The translations under genes and the position numbers were made by a program. Positions 1 to 5,725 of a stretch of 7,204 nt of DNA are shown here, piece by piece (the first letter of the stretch is position 1; each line of letters starts with the position of its first letter). Below the pieces are notes generated by a model. That model saw only the letters and a list, made by a program, of their open reading frames with translations, did no database searches and had not been told where the DNA came from. Source of the stretch: CBHWET01 sp966112985 (GTDB taxonomy: Bacteria > Verrucomicrobiota > Verrucomicrobiia > Limisphaerales > JACDHS01); contig CBHWET010000268.1 in NCBI GenBank assembly GCA_966112985.1, forward strand, positions 1 through 7,204, in the 5' to 3' direction.

Positions 1-13
1 GGGGTTTTACTAA

Positions 14-65
14 TTTTAACAAAATCTAATGAATATTCTTGCAGTGACGAACGTTTTTGTTAAAA
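14..65. repeat. 11-bp perfect inverted repeat, 30-base spacer
   Basis: The left arm TTTTAACAAAA (14-24) is exactly complementary in reverse to TTTTGTTAAAA (55-65). The spacer of 30 bases (25-54) has no obvious further pairing. The arms are AT-only apart from one C/G pair, so as RNA the stem would be weak, and there is no GC-rich core as in an intrinsic terminator. A dyad of this kind could be an operator or the end of an upstream transcription unit. The function is not known; only the symmetry is seen. Confidence 0.5.
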
Positions 66-165
66 GAAGTTCGCCGATGGTCGAAAAAATTGGTGTCGAC
101 GTTGAAATCTTTGACCATTTCGTTTCCTCCACGTCTCACCGCACAGCGCAAGAGGTGTCGCTGTG

Positions 166-171
166 GATAAT
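166..171 (+). promoter_or_regulatory. Possible -10 element for the tol-pal cluster
   Basis: GATAAT matches five of six bases of the sigma-70 -10 consensus TATAAT. A start about 7 bases downstream would leave only about 9 untranslated bases before the tolQ ATG at 187. No convincing -35 hexamer lies 16-18 bases upstream (the sequence there is near acagcg), so this is a weak suggestion resting on a single hexamer. Confidence 0.25.
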
Positions 172-186
172 CTTTAACTTTTTTCC

Positions 187-882
187 ATGCTCTTAGCAGA
201 GTCGCAGTTGGTATTTATCTGGCAGCGTGCTACGCCGGAAGCGAAGGTCATTATCATTTGCCTCGCTTTCTTTTCCATCGCTGCCTGGTCGGTGATGTTC
301 GCGAAGGCACTGCAAATGCGCCGCGCGAAAAAACTCAATCAGTACTTCGATACAGAATTTCGCGCGCAAAAAAATGTCCTCGGAATTTTCGATCGCCGAA
401 TTCAGGTCGATGGTTGCCCCCTTTTCACGATTTACAACGAAGGCTGCATCGAACTCGATGCGCGTTTGAAAAATGCAGACGGCCAAACCCGCAAGGAGTT
501 TCTTTCGCTCAAATCCGTCGAACATATCAAGCGCACACTCGAAGGTTCAGTGGCGCGAGAATCGCTCAAACTGGAATCGGGTCTCATTCTGCTGGCGATT
601 GCGGTCAGCGGTGCGCCGTTTCTTGGGTTGCTTGGAACTGTTTGGGGCGTGATGGACACGTTTGCTTCCATCGCCCTGAGCGGCAAGGCGGACTTAACGA
701 CGATGGCGCCCGGTGTTTCGGCGGCGCTGGTGACGACGGTCGCAGGTTTGCTCGTCGCGATTCCGTCGATGTTCGCCTATAACTGGCTCGTGCACACATT
801 GCGTGTTCGCACGGTAGAACTGGATAATTTTGCGCAGGAACTGATGTCGAAGTTGGAGACGGAATATCTCAAAGATGAGTGA
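187..882 (+). CDS. tolQ: TolQ, proton channel subunit of the Tol-Pal system
   Basis: This is an inner-membrane protein of the MotA/TolQ/ExbB proton channel family. With TolR it uses the proton gradient to energise the TolA-like protein, driving outer-membrane constriction during division. The 231 residues match the usual TolQ length (about 230). Three membrane segments are visible, near residues 19-40, 131-155 and 175-200, with the long cytoplasmic loop between the first two. The signature is GAPFLGLLGTVWGVMDTF (142-159), with threonine 151, followed by the Ala/Gly-rich third helix starting APGVSAALVTTVAGL (174-188). The start is fixed by an in-frame TAA at 175-177 with no other start codon between; no Shine-Dalgarno sequence precedes it. 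ExbB is the alternative name for this family, but the tolB and pal downstream favour TolQ. Confidence 0.95.
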   Translation: MLLAESQLVFIWQRATPEAKVIIICLAFFSIAAWSVMFAKALQMRRAKKLNQYFDTEFRAQKNVLGIFDRRIQVDGCPLFTIYNEGCIELDARLKNADGQTRKEFLSLKSVEHIKRTLEGSVARESLKLESGLILLAIAVSGAPFLGLLGTVWGVMDTFASIALSGKADLTTMAPGVSAALVTTVAGLLVAIPSMFAYNWLVHTLRVRTVELDNFAQELMSKLETEYLKDE

Positions 883-925
883 AACGTAAAAACGTGAAGC
901 GTGAGAAGATTTTAATTCGTAATTA
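879..925 (+). repeat. Degenerate 7-base repeat spacer between tolQ and tolR
   Basis: The gap contains units with a period near 7: GTGAAAC (879-885), GTGAAGC (894-900) and GTGAGAA (901-907), the first two separated by GTAAAAAC. A second block follows with AATTCGT (914-920) running into AATTA (921-925). The tolQ stop codon (880-882) lies inside the first unit and the tolR ATG follows the last. From memory, tandem arrays of CGTGAAA-like and AATTCGT-like heptamers occur between genes in several environmental bacterial phyla; this looks like a short, decayed version. The period is seen; the link to those arrays is inference. Confidence 0.4.
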
Positions 926-1339
926 ATGAGAAGGTTTTCCCAACGGAATTCGCTGGTGACGTTGAATGAGATCAACATCACGCCACTGCTCGACCTGGCG
1001 TTCGTGTTGCTGATCATCTTCGTCATTACGCGCCCGTTGCTGGAACAGAACATGGATTTGAATCTGCCAAAGGGGCAGAGCAATTCGACAAAGCCGAATC
1101 CACACGATGCGTTGCTGGTGGAGATCAGCCCAACGGGCGTTTACAAATTGAACGGCAACAGGATGGCGGTGCCGCAATTGATGACGGAACTGGAACGCCG
1201 CTACAAAGCGAATCCGAATGCGTTCGTGGCGGTGCGTGCGGATGAAAACGGCGCTTACAAATGGGTGGCAGCGATTTTAGATGAATGTCAGCGACGAGGC
1301 GTCACTCGGTTTTCGTTGCGGACACAACCGGCGAAATGA
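926..1339 (+). CDS. tolR: TolR, ExbD/TolR-family stator partner of TolQ
   Basis: TolR is the second component of the Tol motor: one N-terminal membrane helix, whose aspartate takes part in proton flow, and a periplasmic domain that can contact peptidoglycan. The 137 residues fit the family (about 140). The helix is at about residues 20-37 within the motif NITPLLDLAFVLLIIF (17-32), and D23 is the conserved channel aspartate, at the same number as in E. coli TolR. The periplasmic part (about 62-133) has the expected pattern: VEISPTGVYKLNG, then VAVRADENGAYKWVAAILD, then a short final strand. It lies 43 bases after tolQ. A GAGAAG at 903-908 is 17 bases from the ATG, too far to act as a ribosome binding site. 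ExbD is the alternative, but the neighbours support TolR. Confidence 0.93.
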   Translation: MRRFSQRNSLVTLNEINITPLLDLAFVLLIIFVITRPLLEQNMDLNLPKGQSNSTKPNPHDALLVEISPTGVYKLNGNRMAVPQLMTELERRYKANPNAFVAVRADENGAYKWVAAILDECQRRGVTRFSLRTQPAK

Positions 1340-1340
1340 C

Positions 1341-2240
1341 ATGAACCGTTTAGCCAAAAAATGTTTTATCGGATCGATGACGTTGCACGTTTCCCTCGTG
1401 GGCGTGCTGCTGATTTGCTCTGCGTTTGTTGGCAGCAAGGAAGAGCCGAAGGATAATGTCATCGATATCATTCCGTTTGGTGGAAATTTTACAGTAACCG
1501 ACGGTCCTTCACACGGTGGTGGAACGCCGCCTCCGGTGCAGCCGGTGAAAGCGCCGCAGCCAGTGCAAGCACCGCCGCCACCCGCGCCTGCGGCCCAACG
1601 CGAAGAACAAGTCGAACCAACTCCAAAGAAAATTGAAAAGCCTGTCGAGAAGGTGGAGAAAGTGGAAAAAACAAAACCCGTCGTGAAAGATGACGGCGAG
1701 GAATTTACATCGAAAAAGACGCACACGCCGAAGATCAGTTTAAAGCCAGTCATTCGCACGGCGAAAACGACGAAAACGAATGGGAAGACGCGCGATACCG
1801 ATGGAGAAGCCGATAGCCGCGCGGAAACAGATCGTAAGAATAGGGCGAAGCTGGCCAGCACGATTTTCGGAATGGCTGATTCCATTTCGCGAAGTACCGC
1901 GCAGAGCGTGGTGTCCGATAGTTTTGGAGATGGAAGCGGTGGCGTTGCGGCGGTGAATTATCGAACCGTCCTGTTCACCCGATATTACAACGCGTGGCTT
2001 TCACCTGAAGAGGTTGATGACAATGATGCTACTACGGATGCGCGAATCGTTATTGCACGGGATGGAACAGTGGTGTCCTGGACAATCGAAAGACGTTCCG
2101 GCAGCTCGTCGATGGATCGCTCTGTCGAGCGCGCATTGCGTTCCGTTCGCAAGATCGAAGCTTTTCCGCCGGCGTGGCGCGAATCGGAAAAAACTTTCCG
2201 CATTCGTTTTAATTTAAAATCAAAACTTGGAATTGGATGA
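1341..2240 (+). CDS. tolA: TolA/TonB-type energy transducer
   Basis: This protein likely spans the periplasm and passes TolQR energy to TolB and Pal. Of its 299 residues, 1-11 are basic and cytoplasmic, followed by one membrane helix (about 12-30) with S12, H16, L23 and S27, which is the SHLS spacing through which TonB and TolA contact their ExbB/TolQ partner. Next come a Gly/Pro-rich part (about 57-85), a Lys/Glu-rich part (about 95-118) and a basic stretch to about 170. The C-terminal TonB/TolA-like domain is at about 206-294, with ARIVIARDGTVVSW, a Ser-rich turn, then SVERALRSV and FPPAW. It is shorter than E. coli TolA (about 420) and lacks a long coiled-coil arm, so the layout resembles TonB. 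An in-frame ATG at 1281 would overlap tolR by 59 bases; the ATG at 1341, just after the tolR stop, puts the membrane helix at the right distance and was chosen. Confidence 0.8.
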   Translation: MNRLAKKCFIGSMTLHVSLVGVLLICSAFVGSKEEPKDNVIDIIPFGGNFTVTDGPSHGGGTPPPVQPVKAPQPVQAPPPPAPAAQREEQVEPTPKKIEKPVEKVEKVEKTKPVVKDDGEEFTSKKTHTPKISLKPVIRTAKTTKTNGKTRDTDGEADSRAETDRKNRAKLASTIFGMADSISRSTAQSVVSDSFGDGSGGVAAVNYRTVLFTRYYNAWLSPEEVDDNDATTDARIVIARDGTVVSWTIERRSGSSSMDRSVERALRSVRKIEAFPPAWRESEKTFRIRFNLKSKLGIG

Positions 2241-3412
2241 AAAAGAATTTTCTGGATGGAATGCTTGCAGTGGCTGGCATGGTTACGTTGATGGCGGCTA
2301 TGCCGGCACAGAGTGATGAAGGCCCGATCGATATCAGTAAGATCGGCGACCCCAGCAAGGCCATTCCCGTCTCAATGAGTGGCTTCACTGGCGAAGCCAA
2401 ATCCGTTTTAGAAACAGATTTGTACGTCATCGGTTTTGAATTTGTCGACTCGTCGAAGGCGAAGTATTTCATCACTGGTTCGAACAACGGACGCCTCGAA
2501 GGCAGCGTCACCGATCCTGCAAAATCATATGTGTTGCAGCCGAAGGCTTACAGTGGCGGCAGTTCTCGCGCACAAGCACACGCGTTCGCCAATGACATCG
2601 CGAAAGCATTTAATCAAGTGCCCATATTCAACGGGAGAATTGCATTCCGCATGGGAGCGGGAGAAAAGGGTGAGATTTACATCGCCGACTTTGACGGTGG
2701 GAATGCACAACCCGTCACAAGGGACGGCACAGATGTGAAATCTCCGACATGGGTCCCTGGAAGGCGGCAGTTGCTTTACACATCGTATAAGGCAACGACG
2801 CCGGCGATTTACTTACAAGATTTGGAAACGGGAGATCGTCGTCCCGTCGCTAAATATGGTGGCAGCAGTTATTCTCCGGCAGTTTCGCCCGATGGCAGGC
2901 ATTTCGCTTTTGTGTCCAGCATGAGTGGACAGATGGAGCTTTATAGCAGTGGGATTGACGGGGCCTCACTAAAAGCGCTGACCAAGAGCAAAGATTACGA
3001 AGCATCGCCGTGCTGGTCGTCCGATGGATCAAAAATTTGTTATTCTGCTCCTTACAAAACGCGGGCAGCGCTTTACACAATTTCACCGAATGGTGGCGAG
3101 CCCCACCGGTTAAATGTTGGCGGATTCCTCAACCTCACAGAACCGGCATGGTCGCCCGATGGTAAACAAATAGCGTTCACCTCTCAGATGGGAACGTTTC
3201 GAATTTGCGTGGTGTCTGCGCAAGGTGGAGAAGCAAAAGAAATCATAGATGGAGGTGAAGATCCGTCGTGGGCTCCAAATTCCCGCACGATTATTTTCAC
3301 TCGCCGGAAAGGTAACGGACGCGTCCTCTCTTTGCTTGACGTGCCTACGAAACACTACAAAGATATCGCGCAAATTTCGGGCAGTTGTTCACAGCCCAGT
3401 TGGGCAAAATAA
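2237..3412 (+). CDS. tolB: TolB, periplasmic beta-propeller protein of Tol-Pal
   Basis: TolB shuttles in the periplasm between Pal and the TolA-like transducer. The 391 residues begin with a Sec-type signal peptide (basic MKKN, hydrophobic 9-21, likely cut near AMPA at residue 24 or shortly after). An N-terminal domain (about 27-130) carries the family pattern IPVSMSGFTG and a helix ending AHAFANDIAKAF. The rest is a propeller of PD40/WD40-like strands: SPTWVPGRRQLLYTS (169-183), SPAVSPDGRHFAFVS (213-227), SPCWSSDGSKICYS (257-270), EPAWSPDGKQIAFTS (302-316), DPSWAPNSRTIIFTR (342-356) and a closing QPSWAK. It is slightly shorter than E. coli TolB (about 430). Its ATG overlaps the stop of the preceding gene (ATGA), a sign of translational coupling within one operon. 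Confidence 0.95.
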   Translation: MKKNFLDGMLAVAGMVTLMAAMPAQSDEGPIDISKIGDPSKAIPVSMSGFTGEAKSVLETDLYVIGFEFVDSSKAKYFITGSNNGRLEGSVTDPAKSYVLQPKAYSGGSSRAQAHAFANDIAKAFNQVPIFNGRIAFRMGAGEKGEIYIADFDGGNAQPVTRDGTDVKSPTWVPGRRQLLYTSYKATTPAIYLQDLETGDRRPVAKYGGSSYSPAVSPDGRHFAFVSSMSGQMELYSSGIDGASLKALTKSKDYEASPCWSSDGSKICYSAPYKTRAALYTISPNGGEPHRLNVGGFLNLTEPAWSPDGKQIAFTSQMGTFRICVVSAQGGEAKEIIDGGEDPSWAPNSRTIIFTRRKGNGRVLSLLDVPTKHYKDIAQISGSCSQPSWAK

Positions 3413-3461
3413 GCAGCAGCAGTTTTCTTTAATGCACAAAATTTAACCACAACAATCACAA

Positions 3462-4064
3462 ATGAAACTTTCTAGAATTTTTAGCCTTATGACGGCGCTC
3501 TTGCTGGTCGCAGGCGTAACAGGGTGTAGACATGGAAAAGTCGGCGTGACCGATTTGCCTGACCGCAAAATCAGGATCACACCAACGGGTAACTCAAGTG
3601 GGAGCGACTTAACTCAGCGAGTGGCCCCTGGCGACAACGTGCAGAGCACAGGCATTCCTACCGAGCCTACAAGACAAACAGGCGGTTTGTTGAATGGACC
3701 TCACAGTGAAAACCGTGAAGCCTTGAAGGCGCAAACGGTCTATTTTGACCTCGATAGCGCCACGATCAAGGGCAGCGAAAAATCAAAGCTGCAGGATGTC
3801 GCAAAATATCTTCAATCAAATCCTAAAGACGAAGTTTTGGTTGAAGGACATTGCGATGAACGGGGAACTGAGGACTATAATCTTTCGCTCGGAGAACGTC
3901 GCGCATTGGCAATTCGCGAGGCATTGGCGGCGCTAGGCGCTTCTGGCGATCGCGTCCATACAATCAGCTATGGCGAAACCCGTCCAGCCGAGACAGGTCA
4001 CGACGAATCTTCGTGGCAAAAAAACCGCCGCGGCGAATTCGTGGTGCTGCAGCCAGCGCAGTAA
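3462..4064 (+). CDS. pal: Pal, peptidoglycan-associated outer-membrane lipoprotein
   Basis: Pal anchors the outer membrane to peptidoglycan and is the target of the Tol motor. The 200 residues start with a lipoprotein signal whose lipobox is VTGC, making C22 the lipidated cysteine; R23 after it fits outer-membrane sorting by the E. coli rule. A flexible linker rich in Gly, Ser, Thr and Pro (about 23-90) is longer than in E. coli Pal. The OmpA-like domain (about 92-197) contains YFDLDSATIK, then VEGHCDERGTEDYN (127-140) and LSLGERRA (141-148); D132 and the arginines at 146-147 occupy the diaminopimelate-binding positions. The end, GHDESSWQKNRRGEFVV, is also typical. It lies 49 bases after tolB with no Shine-Dalgarno sequence, and a hairpin follows it. 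Confidence 0.96.
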   Translation: MKLSRIFSLMTALLLVAGVTGCRHGKVGVTDLPDRKIRITPTGNSSGSDLTQRVAPGDNVQSTGIPTEPTRQTGGLLNGPHSENREALKAQTVYFDLDSATIKGSEKSKLQDVAKYLQSNPKDEVLVEGHCDERGTEDYNLSLGERRALAIREALAALGASGDRVHTISYGETRPAETGHDESSWQKNRRGEFVVLQPAQ

Positions 4065-4085
4065 TTTCCTTTGTTTTACGTCAAA

Positions 4086-4132
4086 AGGGCAGGCCAATTG
4101 AGCTTTACTACTGGCCTGCCCTGACTTATTTT
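4086..4132 (+). terminator. Probable intrinsic terminator after pal
   Basis: An 11-bp perfect stem is formed by AGGGCAGGCCA (4086-4096) and TGGCCTGCCCT (4112-4122), with a 15-base loop. The tract after it (GACTTATTTT, 4123-4132) is only moderately T-rich, and an A-rich tract precedes the stem, so the structure could act in both directions or be partly leaky. It separates the tol-pal genes from tatA, whose ATG is only 21 bases after the stem. Confidence 0.7.
4104..4132 (+). promoter_or_regulatory. Possible promoter overlapping the hairpin, before tatA
   Basis: TTTACT (4104-4109, in the hairpin loop) and TATTTT (4127-4132) are 17 bases apart and match four of six bases each in the -35 and -10 consensus. 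A start near 4139 would leave about five untranslated bases before the tatA ATG. If the hairpin terminates transcription, some signal in this short space is needed for tat expression, which is the main reason to note it. The match is weak. Confidence 0.25.
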
Positions 4133-4143
4133 GCGGACAGAAT

Positions 4144-4347
4144 ATGAACGTTACATTTGCCGTCCTGGGACTTGGTGGGGGTGAAATTGTTTTGATCCTT
4201 GCTGTTGTCCTCCTGTTCTTCGGCGGCAGTAAATTGCCCGGTCTCGCTAAAGGCCTGGGCCAGAGCATCAAAGAATTTAAGAAAGCCTCCCGCGGCGACG
4301 ACGATAAAGAGAATACCAAAGCGAAAGCTTACGTCGAAAAAAGCTAG
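4144..4347 (+). CDS. tatA: TatA/E-family twin-arginine translocase subunit, first copy
   Basis: TatA assembles with TatC at the inner membrane to form the passage for folded proteins with twin-arginine signals. The 67 residues have the standard plan: a short periplasmic N-terminus with a Gly-rich turn, one membrane helix (about 13-27) ending in the conserved F26-G27, and an amphipathic helix with KLPGLAKGLGQSIKEFKKA (30-48). The charged tail (50-67) is short. E14 at the start of the helix occurs both in TatB and in many TatA proteins, so it does not decide the subtype. It is the first gene of a tatA-tatA-tatC run; the second copy starts two bases after its stop. No Shine-Dalgarno sequence is seen; GGA at 4135-4137 is the only purine-rich trace. 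Confidence 0.92.
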   Translation: MNVTFAVLGLGGGEIVLILAVVLLFFGGSKLPGLAKGLGQSIKEFKKASRGDDDKENTKAKAYVEKS

Positions 4348-4349
4348 AT

Positions 4350-4643
4350 ATGAATTGCATGCTTGCAGTCTTTGGAATGGGTGGTGGCGAGATCGTCCTG
4401 ATTCTCGCAGTTGTGTTACTTCTGTTCGGCGCCAAAAAATTGCCCGAACTCGCAAAGGGACTTGGCCAGGGTATCCGTGAATTTAAGAAAGCTTCCAATG
4501 AAGTGACCGATGAGATTCATCGGGCGATGGACGAGCAACCGGCTCCTCCACCGAAAAGACTTCCTCCTGAAGGCGTTGAAGTGCGCAATAAAGAAAGCGT
4601 CGACAAGCCTTCCGACTCTTCTTCGACTCCGAAGCCGCAATAA
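4350..4643 (+). CDS. tatA: TatA/E-family translocase subunit, second copy, Pro-rich tail
   Basis: This is a paralogue of the preceding gene: 38 of the first 50 residues are identical, including GGGEIVLILAVVLL (11-24), FG (26-27) and LAKGLGQ (34-40). It has the same membrane helix and amphipathic helix (KLPELAKGLGQGIREFKKA, 30-48). It then differs by a longer acidic/basic helix (about 50-62) and a Pro/Ser-rich tail (63-97, with PAPPPKRLPP), giving 97 residues. The longer tail could mean a division of labour, with this copy in a TatB-like role, but the sequence shows TatA features and no clear TatB hallmark. Codons differ at many synonymous sites from the first copy, so the duplication is not recent. 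tatC follows 24 bases after its stop. Confidence 0.9.
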   Translation: MNCMLAVFGMGGGEIVLILAVVLLLFGAKKLPELAKGLGQGIREFKKASNEVTDEIHRAMDEQPAPPPKRLPPEGVEVRNKESVDKPSDSSSTPKPQ

Positions 4644-4667
4644 TTTCCTTCGGCGCATTTTTCCCAG

Positions 4668-5672
4668 ATGGAAAACGACACCGAAGATTCCTACCTTCCT
4701 CCTGAACAAGAAGAGGAAGGCGGCCCGACTAAAACATTTCTCGAACACCTCGAAGATCTTCGATGGGTGTTGATGAAGTGCGCGGCCGCTGTCGCGGTCG
4801 GTTTTCTCCTTTGTCTTTTTGCTGCTCCGACTTTGGTAACGATCCTGACACGTCCACTCGATAAGGCGAGTCACCTGTCATTGGAAAAGCCGAAGCCGTC
4901 GGTCAGCTTCTTTGTCGGAACGAATCGATTGGGTTCCTTCAATCTGGAAACGAATCAGGTCGGGCTATTTGGGACAAACGTTCATAGCGTGCTCGAGCTG
5001 GAGCCGATCACGGTCGGTTCGAATACCTTTCTCGGACTTAAGCCGATTACAAACTCACTCACGGTGGCCGCAGAGCGGAAGGTGAGTTTGATCAACCTTG
5101 GTCCTGCGGCCGCATTTTTCCTGGCCGTCCAGATGGCGATCTACGGCGGAATCGCGTTGGCCTCGCCATTCCTGTTCTATTTTGTTGGCAACTTCATCTT
5201 CCCCGCTCTCCGCATGAAGGAGAAGAAGTACACGTACTGGGGATTGATTTTTGGCCTAGGGCTCTTTATCGCTGGCGCGTGTTTCTGCTATTTCATTCTC
5301 ATGCCGGTTGCTCTGCGAGCGTCATGGCAATATTCGGAATGGATGGGTTTTCAGGCGACGCAATGGCGCGCCGAGGAATACATCAGTTTCGTTTCGAAGT
5401 TTATCCTTGGCATGGGACTGGGCTTTGAACTTCCCGTGGTGCTTCTGGTTCTGGTGAAGATCGGAATATTGGATTACGCGACGCTGTCGAAGATGCGCCG
5501 ATACATGATCGTTATTAACCTTATCCTCGGTGCAATCCTCACCACGCCAGAGGTTGTGACGCAGGTGTTAATGGCGATCCCGCTTCAGATTCTGTACGAA
5601 ATCAGCGTATGGGTGGCATGGTATTGGGAGCGTAAGGAAAAGAAGCGGCAGGCCGCTATTGAACGCGAATAA
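4668..5672 (+). CDS. tatC: TatC, twin-arginine signal receptor, with enlarged periplasmic loop
   Basis: TatC binds twin-arginine signal peptides and nucleates the Tat translocase in the inner membrane. The 334 residues are well above the usual 240-270. An acidic cytoplasmic extension (1-21) precedes the family motif FLEHLEDLRW (24-33). Membrane helices are near 36-58, 148-172, 190-215, 242-263, 280-297 and 301-318. Landmarks are FIFPALRMKE (176-185, with E185), YISFVSKF (238-245), GFELPV (252-257, E254) and LTTPEVVTQVLMAIP (291-305). By comparison with E. coli residues recalled from memory, D30, E185, E254 and E295 match E15, E103, E170 and D211. The spacing is conserved except between R32 and E185, where about 67 residues are added, nearly all in the first periplasmic loop (about 60-147). 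Confidence 0.95.
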   Translation: MENDTEDSYLPPEQEEEGGPTKTFLEHLEDLRWVLMKCAAAVAVGFLLCLFAAPTLVTILTRPLDKASHLSLEKPKPSVSFFVGTNRLGSFNLETNQVGLFGTNVHSVLELEPITVGSNTFLGLKPITNSLTVAAERKVSLINLGPAAAFFLAVQMAIYGGIALASPFLFYFVGNFIFPALRMKEKKYTYWGLIFGLGLFIAGACFCYFILMPVALRASWQYSEWMGFQATQWRAEEYISFVSKFILGMGLGFELPVVLLVLVKIGILDYATLSKMRRYMIVINLILGAILTTPEVVTQVLMAIPLQILYEISVWVAWYWERKEKKRQAAIERE

Positions 5673-5704
5673 TCAGCGAAAAGCCTCTTTACAGGAAACG
5701 GCTA

Positions 5705-5718
5705 ACGAGTAAGCTCGT
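5705..5718 (+). other. Short hairpin before the lipoprotein gene
   Basis: ACGAG (5705-5709) and CTCGT (5714-5718) form a 5-bp perfect stem with a TAAG loop, ending seven bases before the ATG at 5726. There is no T-run after it, so it is not a terminator. It could shape access to the start codon, but a stem this short may arise by chance. Confidence 0.25.
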
Positions 5719-5725
5719 AAAACTT

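Larger units (their letters stand above)
1..186. other. Non-coding leader upstream of tolQ
   Basis: No coding region is supported here. The three forward frames are closed early by stop codons; the longest open stretch from the edge ends at the TAA at 61-63 and has no recognisable content. An in-frame TAA at 175-177, four codons before the tolQ ATG, shows that tolQ cannot start further upstream. The region holds an AT-rich inverted repeat and a weak promoter-like hexamer, listed separately, and probably carries the control region of the tol-pal cluster. Confidence 0.6.

Noticed and set aside
1..63. A 20-codon open stretch from the left edge as the tail of an upstream gene
   Set aside because: Too short and without recognisable sequence; the region is AT-rich and overlaps the inverted repeat.
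258..782. A 174-codon open frame on the + strand inside tolQ
   Set aside because: It lies wholly within tolQ in another frame and has no recognisable motif, while tolQ has the full family signature.
1281..1340. Upstream ATG extending the TolA-like protein by 20 residues
   Set aside because: It would overlap tolR by 59 bases and place a polar stretch before the membrane helix; the ATG at 1341 directly follows the tolR stop and gives the normal N-terminus.
1277..1885. A 202-codon open frame on the minus strand, opposite the TolA-like gene
   Set aside because: Its product is a low-complexity Ser/Phe/Gly/Thr-rich string that mirrors the Pro/Lys/Glu-rich coding on the other strand; the + strand protein has a clear helix and domain.
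1961..2240. The TolA-like gene as a true TonB of a TonB-ExbB-ExbD system
   Set aside because: The tolB and pal genes directly downstream, with an ATGA overlap to tolB, tie it to the Tol-Pal system.
3849..3875. Cysteine in the Pal motif GHCDERG where E. coli has alanine
   Set aside because: From memory this Cys is common in Pal proteins outside the enterobacteria, so it is ordinary variation.
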